A stretch of DNA of 11,469 bases, taken from NCBI GenBank assembly GCA_945901145.1, contig CAMDJY010000023.1, forward strand, positions 1-11,469, written 5' to 3'. Origin of the DNA: Legionella genomosp. 1 (lineage in GTDB: Bacteria; Pseudomonadota; Gammaproteobacteria; Legionellales; Legionellaceae). The position numbers and the translations under genes were made by a program. Under the pieces are notes generated by a model. That model had not been told where the DNA came from and made no database searches. It saw nothing but the letters and a program-made list of their open reading frames with translations. Positions 1-6,969 of this stretch are shown piece by piece (within the stretch, counting starts at the first letter, position 1; every line of letters begins with the position of its first letter).

Positions 1-1
1 T

Positions 2-2554
2 CAACCTTCTACGATCAAGGGAGTGGTATACAAAAGCGCGAATGACCATTTTGTTGACGCAATGAAACAATATGCTGATCCTGCCATCGTTACAAGGGCT
101 GCTGCCATTTTCGAACCACGAACGTTAACAGTTGCTGTATTTTCTAGAAGAAATCTAGGAAATCCAAAAGTTGATGCTGTAAATCTTGAGCCTGAAGAGG
201 ATTTAGAGACGCAAGCAGAAAAGATACATGCATCTTTATCTCAAGAGAACAAAGATAAATACAAAACCGCTGATATTAAAGACTTGCTATCGATTATCAA
301 AAGTTGTCCATCTATGCCTCAATTTTTAGCCGAAAATCCTTACCCACCATTAGGTAAAGTAAATGATCACATGTTAGACGAAGCTATCGAACGAGCGAAG
401 GACGGAACCACCACTATATTAGATATAGTTGGCAACGAAACTATAGAAGATGGTTTAATGGTTGAACATTTACAAGATCGAATACAAACAGCCGGTCTTC
501 CAGTCGATCATGGTATCGTTGCCGTTGCTCATTGCCCTATCAATGTTTTAAGCGATAGAATTTTAAAGCGTAATCAAGAAGCAACAGATCGTGGTAAACC
601 AGAGGATATTAGACAAGCTTTTTTTCCCTTTCAACAATATGCCATGATTTATCAAAGAGCACCAGAGCATGTGGAACCCAGTAAAATCATAGGAAAAGTA
701 TCCAGAAATGACATTCAAAAAGCATCAAGAGAATTTGGCAATGGAGAGGAGGATGCAAAATATTTAATACAAGAATTAGGCTTCAAAGAGGATGAAGAGA
801 GTATTGATATCGTCGTTAGAGCTAACCATCAGCTAATACTTCAAACTGCTACCATGACACCAGAAAAAGGTGCAAAGGAATTATATAATCAAATTTTTAA
901 TAATGGCTTATCCACTTCTTTGCATAACTCTTCAGACCAAGTCTATGATGATTTACAAGAAAAACCAGGAATTCCAAACAGGGTCAGTATGGTTGTAAAT
1001 ACTGAACTCATCGCTCTTCAACAAGCAATGGCAGAGGCATCAACAACTGTTGAAAAAAATAATATTCTTTCGAACTTTTGGCAGTCAATTTTAAAAAATC
1101 CTGTATGTGAACAGCAAGATAATAATACTTGTCGTATCACTTTTCTCTATCGAGGCAAGCCAGGTACCAAAACAGTCAACCTATGTAGTGCGCTTTGTGA
1201 TCCATCGATGCGCGAACAAGGGAAACTCGTTAAAGTACCAGACACTGATATTTGGTCATTAACGATTGAAAATGTACCTAGCGATGCAAGGATCACCTAT
1301 CAGTATTTTGTTAATGGACAGCCAACATCTGACCCTCTCAATTCTTTCAAAATTAATGCACAACATGCCTCTAATGGTGATCAATATATTGCCGAAATGC
1401 CTAATGCAAAATATCAACCTTTTGTGCCAAGAGATCGCCTGCCTGGACTCATGCGAACGCTTCGCTCACAAGAGCGATTAGTGCGAAAACAAATTGATTT
1501 TAGTCAATCAAAAATTTTATCTGAGAAAGAACCTTATATGGCTGATGCTAAATTAGCATCTACCGCATTACAAACTGATATGGCAGACGAACTTCATGAT
1601 GAATCGTTACGAGGCATTACGAAAAAGGATTTTCGACGCTTTTCAAAACAAGGCGCGACTAGAGATTATTGGGTACATTTACCACCCAATTACGATCCTA
1701 ACCACCGCCCTCCATATAAAGTTTTGGCCCATTTAGATGGCGAGGAAACGATTAAAAGTATGCGGTTACCTGCAATTACGGAAAACGCCATGCGCACAGG
1801 CCATATGGAGCCAACGATCACAATCTATGTTGATGCAGCTAATCGTAATGTTGAATATGGTTGTGGTCCAGATGCGGAACCATTTGCTGATTTTTTAGCA
1901 ACAGAATTTCTTCCTGAATTACAAAAAGAATATCCCAGTATGTCTCGAGCATCTAAAGATACCACTATTGCAGGATTTAGCATGGGCGGACACGCAGCAA
2001 CACATATTGCTACAAGACATCCAGAAGTATTTGGTAATGTCATTGGGCAATCCAGTGCCTTTTGGATGGGGGCTGAAAACCCTAGCAATGGCGAGTTTCA
2101 ACTCACTGAAGGATTATTGAAGAAACTGCAACAACAAGAATATCCCAATAGCGCCGCGGCGAAAAATCAATGTTTTTATTTAAATGTTGGATGTTTAGAA
2201 ACAGCGAAATATCAATTATCGCCTTCTGGTAATCAAATAGCTGGGCAGGGTGTTGGACACGACATTGCAAATCAGCATTTTGCTGAATTTTTATCGCAAC
2301 AAAAAATTCCTTGCGAGTTTGAAACTTATACCGGCGATCATTGTTTTGCAGAATGGCAGGAGCTATTGGTTGAAGGATTGGACAAAATACACCAGTTACG
2401 GATGACTCATGCTGTTGTACCCCGATATAAAAGCACTATACAAGAAATGAAAAGACAATCTGAAAAAGGATATCTAGCACCAACTGAATCTTCTAACGCT
2501 AAAAAGAGTGAAAAATATTCACCTTTGCAAATGACTCCTAAACCTTGGAAATAA
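2..2554 (+). CDS. Large multidomain protein with C-terminal enterochelin-esterase-like hydrolase (5' partial)
   Basis: The reading frame is open to the left edge with no stop. A GTG at 23 is the first start-like codon but has no correctly spaced Shine-Dalgarno, so the gene probably begins outside the window. Residues here count from that GTG. Residues 120-215 resemble the distal half of a P-loop kinase (CPT or zeta-toxin style): a strand followed by HCPINVLSDRILKRN, like the LID/arginine region; any Walker A motif would lie upstream. Residues about 350-440 resemble the Fes N-terminal domain, from Trp353 to the DPLN motif at Asp437. Residues about 540-800 form an esterase: nucleophile elbow GFSMGG with Ser653, and a candidate catalytic His773 in TGDHCFAEW, placed as in Fes. 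Fes-type enzymes cleave ester bonds of siderophores such as enterobactin, but no siderophore genes are visible, so the substrate is unknown. No signal peptide can be judged. The hydrolase call is firm; the kinase-like call is inference. Confidence 0.8.
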   Translation, partial: QPSTIKGVVYKSANDHFVDAMKQYADPAIVTRAAAIFEPRTLTVAVFSRRNLGNPKVDAVNLEPEEDLETQAEKIHASLSQENKDKYKTADIKDLLSIIKSCPSMPQFLAENPYPPLGKVNDHMLDEAIERAKDGTTTILDIVGNETIEDGLMVEHLQDRIQTAGLPVDHGIVAVAHCPINVLSDRILKRNQEATDRGKPEDIRQAFFPFQQYAMIYQRAPEHVEPSKIIGKVSRNDIQKASREFGNGEEDAKYLIQELGFKEDEESIDIVVRANHQLILQTATMTPEKGAKELYNQIFNNGLSTSLHNSSDQVYDDLQEKPGIPNRVSMVVNTELIALQQAMAEASTTVEKNNILSNFWQSILKNPVCEQQDNNTCRITFLYRGKPGTKTVNLCSALCDPSMREQGKLVKVPDTDIWSLTIENVPSDARITYQYFVNGQPTSDPLNSFKINAQHASNGDQYIAEMPNAKYQPFVPRDRLPGLMRTLRSQERLVRKQIDFSQSKILSEKEPYMADAKLASTALQTDMADELHDESLRGITKKDFRRFSKQGATRDYWVHLPPNYDPNHRPPYKVLAHLDGEETIKSMRLPAITENAMRTGHMEPTITIYVDAANRNVEYGCGPDAEPFADFLATEFLPELQKEYPSMSRASKDTTIAGFSMGGHAATHIATRHPEVFGNVIGQSSAFWMGAENPSNGEFQLTEGLLKKLQQQEYPNSAAAKNQCFYLNVGCLETAKYQLSPSGNQIAGQGVGHDIANQHFAEFLSQQKIPCEFETYTGDHCFAEWQELLVEGLDKIHQLRMTHAVVPRYKSTIQEMKRQSEKGYLAPTESSNAKKSEKYSPLQMTPKPWK

Positions 2555-2600
2555 GTCTTCAGGCGTTGCCTAGTAAGCTTTTATTTAGAATAAATCTTAG

Positions 2601-2675
2601 TGCGGAAAAAAGAGCGCAGAATTCTATGGCTTATTTGAAGTTGACCCTACTCAGCTACAAAAATATTTCGAATAA
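2601..2675 (+). pseudogene. Possible C-terminal remnant of a lost gene
   Basis: A 24-codon open stretch between a TAG (2598-2600) and a TAA (2673-2675) reads like a protein end, including EFYGLFEVDPTQLQKYF, and has no start codon. It may be the tail of a gene deleted in this accessory region, or chance. It runs into the operator-like repeats of the next operon. The rest of 2555-2720 holds no gene or clear terminator. Confidence 0.2.
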
Positions 2676-2694
2676 TTCGATTGTTTCGAATAAT
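2666..2694 (+). promoter_or_regulatory. Twin 11-bp operator-like repeats of the toxin-antitoxin operon
   Basis: TTTCGAATAAT occurs at 2666-2676 and again at 2684-2694, each containing the palindrome TTCGAA, with an 18-bp period. They cover the -35 zone just upstream of the -10 box. Such paired sites are typical targets for autorepression by an antitoxin with a DNA-binding domain, and the first gene downstream encodes one. Binding is inferred from position and symmetry. Confidence 0.5.
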
Positions 2695-2695
2695 A

Positions 2696-2704
2696 TGCTA
2701 TAAT
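2696..2704 (+). promoter_or_regulatory. Extended -10 promoter of the toxin-antitoxin operon
   Basis: TGC followed by a perfect TATAAT (2699-2704) makes an extended -10 element. No good -35 hexamer is found at 16-18 bp, as often seen with extended -10 promoters. Transcription would start near 2711, giving a short leader. Confidence 0.6.
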
Positions 2705-2724
2705 TTGCTATGTGGATATAAAAC

Positions 2725-3189
2725 ATGGTGGTACAAAATATGAACCTACATTCTATAGCAAGTGAAAATCCTAGCAAAAAAGACATAGGTGTTGCTAAAA
2801 AATCATCAATAGCTCTAGGCACATTACGATTACATAAAACATCTCCGGCTTATTTAAATATAGAAAATAAAACCGTTGAAATACCTGAGTCCGCCGTAAA
2901 GTTATTGCTAGAAATAATAAATCAAATTGCAGAAGGTAATGCGCTGACCTTAATACCAGAACATACCAATTTAACCACACAAGAGGCCGCGGATTTATTA
3001 AATGTGTCACGACCATTTTTTGTTAAGTTGCTTGAGTCCGGTGAAATACCGTTCCAAAAAGTGGGTAATCGTCGTCGCATCCTGATTGATGACGTACTAA
3101 AATATAAAGAAAAAACTCATCAAGAGAGAGCCAAAATATTGCAAAAGCTTGTTGACCAAGCACAAGATTTAAATATGGGATATGAATGA
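2725..3189 (+). CDS. Antitoxin with excisionase-type helix-turn-helix
   Basis: Antitoxin of a PIN-toxin module (154 aa). Residues 82-127 form a MerR/excisionase-like winged HTH: LTTQEAADLLNVSRPFFVKL, then the wing region VGNRRRILIDDVLKYKE. Residues 32-80 form a separate N-terminal segment. The C-terminal tail of about 25 residues is charged and helical and probably wraps the toxin, as in other antitoxins; this is inference. Met1 (2725) and Met6 (2740) are both possible starts. Met6 has GGTGG eight bases upstream and leaves a more usual leader after the promoter at 2699-2704, so the protein may be 149 aa. The stop overlaps the toxin start by ATGA. It is likely an autorepressor acting at the repeats upstream. 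Confidence 0.85.
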   Translation: MVVQNMNLHSIASENPSKKDIGVAKKSSIALGTLRLHKTSPAYLNIENKTVEIPESAVKLLLEIINQIAEGNALTLIPEHTNLTTQEAADLLNVSRPFFVKLLESGEIPFQKVGNRRRILIDDVLKYKEKTHQERAKILQKLVDQAQDLNMGYE

Positions 3190-3755
3190 TTCATTTTACC
3201 GCTTTGTACGATGCCTGCGTACTCTATCCTGCACCACTACGCGATCTACTTATGGAGTTGGCTCTTAGTGATCTTTATCGCGCCAAATGGTCTAATAGAA
3301 TCCATGATGAATGGATGAGGAACGTTTTAAAATCACGACCTGATATCACAAAAGATAAGCTAGAACGAACCAAACAGATGATGAATATGCATGTGCTTGA
3401 TGCATTAGTAGAAAATTTTGAAGATGTTGAAAAAATATTAACATTGCCTGATCCTAACGATGCTCATGTGTTAGCGGCAGCAATTGTTTCTGAAGCGGAT
3501 ATCATTGTTACATTCAATTTAAAAGATTTCCCTCATGATCAATTAATCAAATACAATGTTAAAGCACAGCATCCTGATCTGTTTTTAATGCACCTCAGCA
3601 ATCTGGATGAGACTTCATTTTTAATGGCTGTTAGAAATACGCGGTTGCGATTAAAAAACCCATCAAAATCAGTTGATGAATATCTCACCATTTTAAAGAA
3701 GCAAGGGTTGCCAAAAACTGCCGTGTTTTTAGAGCAGCATAAAGATGAAATATAA
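3186..3755 (+). CDS. PIN-domain toxin, predicted ribonuclease
   Basis: A 189-residue PIN protein of the PIN_3 type that pairs with HTH antitoxins. PIN toxins are Mg2+-dependent endoribonucleases that slow growth by cutting RNA, often tRNA, when the antitoxin is lost. The acidic metal-binding set is visible: Asp9 in LYDACVLYP, Glu42 in RIHDEW, Asp92 in PNDAHVLAAA, and Asp114 in FNLKDFP. The core spans about residues 5-140. The last 50 residues form a further helical region that may contact the antitoxin. The gene starts inside the antitoxin stop (ATGA, 3186-3189), so translation is probably coupled. The frame is intact and all acidic residues are kept, so it is likely active. Its RNA target cannot be read from sequence. 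Confidence 0.88.
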   Translation: MIHFTALYDACVLYPAPLRDLLMELALSDLYRAKWSNRIHDEWMRNVLKSRPDITKDKLERTKQMMNMHVLDALVENFEDVEKILTLPDPNDAHVLAAAIVSEADIIVTFNLKDFPHDQLIKYNVKAQHPDLFLMHLSNLDETSFLMAVRNTRLRLKNPSKSVDEYLTILKKQGLPKTAVFLEQHKDEI

Positions 3756-3804
3756 AAACCGACAGATGTACAAAAAAACAGCTTCGTGACTTTTACGTAT
3801 TTGG

Positions 3805-3828
3805 GTACGACATCGTTAGACATCGTAC
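3805..3828. repeat. Inverted and direct repeat cluster near the att remnant
   Basis: GACATCGT is repeated directly at 3809-3816 and 3819-3826, and the pair is bracketed by inverted GTACGA (3805-3810) and TCGTAC (3823-3828). It lies between the toxin and the tRNA remnant. It could be a recombinase accessory site or a weak hairpin; function unknown. Confidence 0.4.
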
Positions 3829-3867
3829 GCCATTTGTAAGGTTTTCCCGCGGCAAAAATTGTTATAT

Positions 3868-3958
3868 AATCAAGTGGTTAAAAGTTGGGTTACGGGCTCA
3901 TAATCCGTTGGTCCTAGGTTCAAGTCCTAGTGGGCCCACCAATAAAATCAAGTAGTTA
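3868..3958. repeat. Direct repeats flanking the tRNA remnant
   Basis: AATCAAGTGGTTA at 3868-3880 and AATCAAGTAGTTA at 3946-3958 match at 12 of 13 positions and sit on both sides of the tRNA 3' fragment. A second short pair, GGACAC, lies at 4002-4007 and 4013-4018. Repeats flanking a core like this are the usual layout of arm-type binding sites of tyrosine recombinases; that role is inferred. Confidence 0.45.
3892..3941 (+). pseudogene. tRNA-Ile(CAT) 3' fragment, probable attachment site
   Basis: This is the 3' part of a tRNA. The anticodon stem is ACGGG/TCCGT around loop CTCATAA, anticodon CAT at 3899-3901. The variable loop is TGGTC, the T-arm CTAGG-TTCAAGT-CCTAG pairs perfectly, and TGGGCCC-A-CCA follows. 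The TTGGTC and TTCAAGT features fit the lysidine-type tRNA-Ile better than methionine tRNAs. The 26 bases upstream do not supply GGGCCCA or a D-arm, so no cloverleaf forms and it should not be functional. Tyrosine-integrase elements commonly insert in the anticodon-to-CCA part of tRNA genes, and the distal junction keeps just such a fragment. By tRNA polarity, the element lies to the left. Confidence 0.75.
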
Positions 3959-4031
3959 TGAAAGACGTAGTGCAGAAACAGAACAAACAAACCCTCTCAT
4001 GGGACACTTTTAGGACACCCAGAGATAACAA

Positions 4032-4244
4032 ATGGCGATAAGTCATAGCAATAGGGAACCATCCAACAGATACTTTAAATTAAATAATATGCTGCATTGT
4101 TTATTTTGGAGTATGTGTCTTCTCATCAATTATTCTGCTTATGCTTCTTGTAAACTTCCCAAAGGCTTTACTTATCTCAGAGATGTAGATAATTCTATTG
4201 ATCAAACAATTTCCTTCGCCACATCGGATAACTGTATTGGGTAG
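4032..4244 (+). pseudogene. Truncated D-Ala-D-Ala dipeptidase (VanX/DdpX-like, M15D), N-terminal stub
   Basis: A 70-codon frame. A hydrophobic signal-type segment (residues about 20-37, ending AYA-SC) is followed by LPKGFTYLRDVDNS and FATSDNCIG. This resembles the start of secreted M15D dipeptidases, which read roughly GFvYL.dvD.sI then YAT.dNFiG. These zinc enzymes cleave D-Ala-D-Ala in periplasmic peptidoglycan turnover; the zinc ligands lie further on and are missing. The frame meets a TAG at 4242-4244, where the insertion sequence begins, and no dipeptidase C-terminus is found beyond the IS. The true start could be ATG 4032 or ATG 4089. It is not expected to be functional. Confidence 0.6.
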
Positions 4245-4976
4245 CGGAACAGAATAACAAATCCTTGATTCAATCCGTCCGTGGCCATAATCATTATCTT
4301 CTGTTCGAGAGTGCTCAACGGCGGCAAAATCTTTTTCAATAGCTGTCGTAAAAAAATCGCTCACCATTTCCTGTAATTCGCTCTGATTACCTTTGAGTGC
4401 TAACACATAATCAGCTTCACAATCACGTATTTTTTTTGCAATATCGCGTTGACAGCCCATCGCATCAATAGTAACAATGCATCCTTTAAGTTCAAGGATA
4501 TCTAGCAGTTGCGGGATGGCTGTTATCTCGTTAGATTTTGCATCAGTCTTCTGTTGGCCTAAAACCACACCATTTTGACAGGCCCATGCACTAACCATAT
4601 GAATCGCTGATTTGCGACTTTTTTTATCATAAGAGCGACGAGCTTGTTTGCCATCAATAGCTACTATTTCTCCTTCTGTTATTTTAGCTATGGATTGAAC
4701 CCAGCTGACAAAACAAGATTGTAGGGCTTTTGGTGATAGACAAGACATTACACGAGCAACCGTATCATGACGAGGTATGCCATTTTCATACGGTAGACAT
4801 TTCTTCAACCAATCTAATTTGCCATGACCAAAGTCTTCTATTGCCTCCCAGCCATCAAATCCACAAATAATCGCGCTAATACAGAGGAATACAATCTCTA
4901 TTAATGGGTAATCTGTACGGCCTCTTACGCGTGGATCAGGTAGCTCATCAAAATGCTCTATCAAACTGCATGTCAT
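4101..4976 (-). pseudogene. ISAs1-family transposase, C-terminally truncated
   Basis: DDE transposase of the ISAs1 (H-repeat-associated) family. Counting from the ATG at 4976, the N-terminal part shows DPRVRGRTDYPLIEIV and GWEAIEDFG. The catalytic acids are Asp108 (VAIDGKQARRSYD), Asp171 (VTIDAMGCQ) and Glu236 (HGRIESR). Family members are usually about 370 residues. Here recognisable transposase ends near residue 245 (about position 4235-4245), and the last 40 or so residues are antisense read-through of the dipeptidase stub. The active acids survive, but the C-terminal domain and the left IS end are gone, so it is probably inactive. The next upstream codon is TTG; ATG 4976 is preferred because AAGAGGG stands six bases before it. 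Confidence 0.8.
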
Positions 4977-5059
4977 CAAATACCCTCTTATTTTACAAAA
5001 TAAGAGGGTATTTGATCATAGATGGCTGTTAATTAAAAGATTTTGGTGATCTTGCCCTG
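4242..5059 (-). mobile_element. Truncated ISAs1-like insertion sequence
   Basis: The element holds the transposase fragment and a promoter-side end. On the minus strand the sequence starting at 5059 reads CAGGGCAAGATCACC, a plausible terminal repeat given the CAGGG-like ends I recall for this family. The opposite end is missing: transposase coding sequence stops against dipeptidase sequence near 4235-4245, so no matching inverted repeat or target duplication is visible. The 5059 boundary is an inference; the truncation is seen directly. Confidence 0.55.
4975..5016. repeat. Perfect 42-nt palindrome over the transposase start
   Basis: Two 20-nt arms (4975-4994 and 4997-5016) are exact reverse complements around AC. 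Read on the minus strand, the distal arm contains AAGAGGG, the likely Shine-Dalgarno, and the first two bases of the transposase ATG. RNA transcribed from outside would fold into a 20-bp hairpin hiding the ribosome site. Confidence 0.85.
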
Positions 5060-5371
5060 ACCTCGTAGAGAGCCCACAAGACCAGTTAGCACTATACCTC
5101 TCATCAACACATCAACACCGAAAACAGCAAAAGTGCAAATTAAAACACAACCAAGCCTTTGGTTTGTGATGCGAAGTTTTTTTGATTATCTCTTATCAAT
5201 ACTTCGAGATTTTTTCACATTGCGCTGGTTGTTTCAATCAAATACGGTAAAAGTATCAAAACACTCCATGTTTGAAAATCAATCAAGGCATGCTAGTAGA
5301 AACCATGGCCCCATGCTCTCACCAAATAGCCTTACTGCCTGACGGTCGTGTTTTTCCACTGTTTTAATTAT
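5060..5371. other. Intergenic stretch without a convincing gene
   Basis: Between the IS end and the lipA stop there is a 69-codon plus-strand frame (5133-5342, GTG start) rich in Phe, Leu and Ser. It has no Shine-Dalgarno and no recognisable domain. Imperfect stem-loops occur at 5146-5168 (CACAACCAA/TTGGTTTGTG, one bulge), followed by T7 at 5177-5183, but they do not make a clear terminator. No dipeptidase remnant was found here. Confidence 0.4.
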
Positions 5372-6355
5372 TTAATCTGTCTCCAATTGACGCTTAAAAA
5401 CGCGATCAGCACGATAACTAGAGCGAACTAATGGACCAGAAGCCACTTCATAAAAACCTTTTTCAAGACCAATCTGACGAAATTGTGTAAATTCTTCCGG
5501 CGTCACATAACGCTCGACTCGTAAATGATTTTTTGTAGGCTGCAAATATTGCCCAAGGGTTAAAATATCAACATGACGCTCACGCAAATCATCCATCGTT
5601 TTTAAAATCTCAGCCTCAGTCTCACCTAGACCTAACATTAAACTCGTCTTGGTAAAGACATTGGAACGATATTTTTTAGCATATTCAAGCACATCAAGTG
5701 TTTGCCAATATCCTGCACGATTATCGCGAACAGGATGCGTCAGACGCTCAACAGTTTCCACATTTTGTGCGAAAACATCAAGACCACTGTCTAATAAAAT
5801 CTCAACATGAGCATGTACACCTTGAAAATCAGGAGTTAAGGCTTCCACGTGCGTTTTTGGACTGCGCGCTTTAATCGCACGAATTGTTTGTGCATAATGA
5901 TAAGCACCACCATCACTCAAATCATCACGATTAACTGAAGTTAATACAACGTAATCTAAATTCATCAACGCGACTGTATTCGCTGTATTTTCAGGTTCAT
6001 CCAGGTCAAGCCACCCATGAGGGTTGCCTGTATCTACCGCACAAAATCGACAGGCGCGCGTGCACACTGAACCCATCAGCATAATTGTTGCAGTTCCATG
6101 AGACCAGCACTCACTGATGTTAGGACATTTTGCCTCTTCACAAACCGTAGATAATCGATGCGCTTTTACCTGGGATTTAACAAAATTATACTCAGGAGAC
6201 GTAGTCGTCACCATCCTGAGCCAAGCAGGTTTAGGTAATCGTTCATAGGTCGCATCTGATTCTTTAACACCGTCTTTAATGGCAATCACACCGTGCAGAG
6301 TCTTATACTTTTGACCACTATCAACAACAATTGGAATATCTGTTAACTTACTCAT
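5372..6355 (-). CDS. lipA: Lipoyl synthase
   Basis: Radical-SAM enzyme that inserts two sulfurs into octanoyl groups on lipoyl domains (pyruvate and 2-oxoglutarate dehydrogenase E2, glycine-cleavage H protein). It has 327 residues, the usual length. The auxiliary [4Fe-4S] cluster motif CX4CX5C is at Cys72, Cys77 and Cys83. The radical-SAM motif CX3CX2C is at Cys98, Cys102 and Cys105 (CTRACRFC). The terminal RSSY (311-314), whose serine ligates the auxiliary cluster, is present. The ATG overlaps the upstream PAP2 stop by four bases, so translation is probably coupled and it is the last gene of the accA-tilS-PAP2-lipA run. The octanoyltransferase gene lipB, often a neighbour, is not in the window. 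No strong terminator follows. Confidence 0.97.
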   Translation of the reverse strand: MSKLTDIPIVVDSGQKYKTLHGVIAIKDGVKESDATYERLPKPAWLRMVTTTSPEYNFVKSQVKAHRLSTVCEEAKCPNISECWSHGTATIMLMGSVCTRACRFCAVDTGNPHGWLDLDEPENTANTVALMNLDYVVLTSVNRDDLSDGGAYHYAQTIRAIKARSPKTHVEALTPDFQGVHAHVEILLDSGLDVFAQNVETVERLTHPVRDNRAGYWQTLDVLEYAKKYRSNVFTKTSLMLGLGETEAEILKTMDDLRERHVDILTLGQYLQPTKNHLRVERYVTPEEFTQFRQIGLEKGFYEVASGPLVRSSYRADRVFKRQLETD

Positions 6356-6969
6356 TTTTTAAAAAACCTTATATAGAGCACATGAACATTTACTAAAGCT
6401 AAATACATCGCTACTAAGACATCACTTAAATAATGTTTGGCTAATAAAATTCGCGAACAAGCAATGACAAAACCCGTCATGATATACAACCATCCATAAA
6501 CCGGAAAAAGAATACTTAAAGCAAACACTAAACTCATAATAGTGATGGTATGACCAGAAGGAAACGACCAATATGAGGCATGATGCTGAAACCCATAAAA
6601 TCCATACTCATGACTTTTGAACAAGAGTTCAGGCCTGGCACGCCCTACAAGAACTTTTAATATTCCGCAGATTAAATTAGAAATCAACACACATAACCAC
6701 AAAAACCAAAAACGATTCGCCCATAACTGCTGGCGATATCCGTATTGAAAAAAAATCGCCAAACCCAACAAAGCAACCAGATAAAACTCGTAAGTACCAA
6801 AAATAGTAATTGCTTTAATATAGACTAAAAAATTTTTTAAATTTAACGAAGCAATCCATAATGCTAGTGGTTGGTCGATATAAAAATAAGATAAAAAAAT
6901 CAAACTCACATAACTCAACATCACCCAAGGTTTAGTCAAAAAAGTAAATAAACGTTCAGTTGGATTCAT
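6352..6969 (-). CDS. PAP2-family membrane phosphatase
   Basis: Integral membrane phosphatase of the PAP2 superfamily, 205 residues with several hydrophobic segments. All three signature motifs are present: KVLVGRARP (Lys105 to Pro113), PSGH (137-140), and SR-X5-H-X2-SD (Ser172, Arg173, His179, Ser182, Asp183). The histidines act as acid and nucleophile in removing phosphate from lipid phosphates. Possible substrates are undecaprenyl pyrophosphate, phosphatidylglycerol phosphate or lipid A; sequence alone does not decide. A TTG at 6987 would add six residues, but ATG 6969 is preferred because GGAG stands eight bases before it. The start lies inside the tilS end (14-nt overlap), and the stop overlaps lipA. 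Confidence 0.92.
   Translation of the reverse strand: MNPTERLFTFLTKPWVMLSYVSLIFLSYFYIDQPLALWIASLNLKNFLVYIKAITIFGTYEFYLVALLGLAIFFQYGYRQQLWANRFWFLWLCVLISNLICGILKVLVGRARPELLFKSHEYGFYGFQHHASYWSFPSGHTITIMSLVFALSILFPVYGWLYIMTGFVIACSRILLAKHYLSDVLVAMYLALVNVHVLYIRFFKK

Noticed and set aside
1266..1481. Plus-strand frame of 71 codons inside the esterase
   Set aside because: Shifted frame over the Fes-like domain, with no features of its own.
1825..2101. Minus-strand reading frames within the esterase
   Set aside because: They oppose the conserved esterase catalytic region, and their translations look like shadows of it.
2555..2600. Terminator after the esterase gene
   Set aside because: The AGGC-GTT-GCCT stem is only four pairs and is not directly followed by a T-run.
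2795..3016. Minus-strand frame opposite the antitoxin
   Set aside because: Overlaps a well-supported antitoxin and has no Shine-Dalgarno or domain.
3539..3823. Minus-strand frame opposite the PIN toxin end
   Set aside because: Antisense shadow of the toxin; low-complexity composition and no family resemblance.
3866..3941. A complete tRNA gene with anticodon CAT
   Set aside because: The 26 bases before the anticodon stem give neither the GGGCCCA acceptor strand nor a D-stem; only the 3' part is tRNA-like.
4101..4230. The last 40 or so residues of the transposase frame as genuine transposase
   Set aside because: This part is antisense to the dipeptidase stub and does not resemble the C-terminus of ISAs1-type transposases.
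5133..5342. 69-codon plus-strand reading frame as a gene
   Set aside because: GTG start without Shine-Dalgarno, no recognisable domain, lying between an IS end and lipA; kept only as a note on the intergenic stretch.
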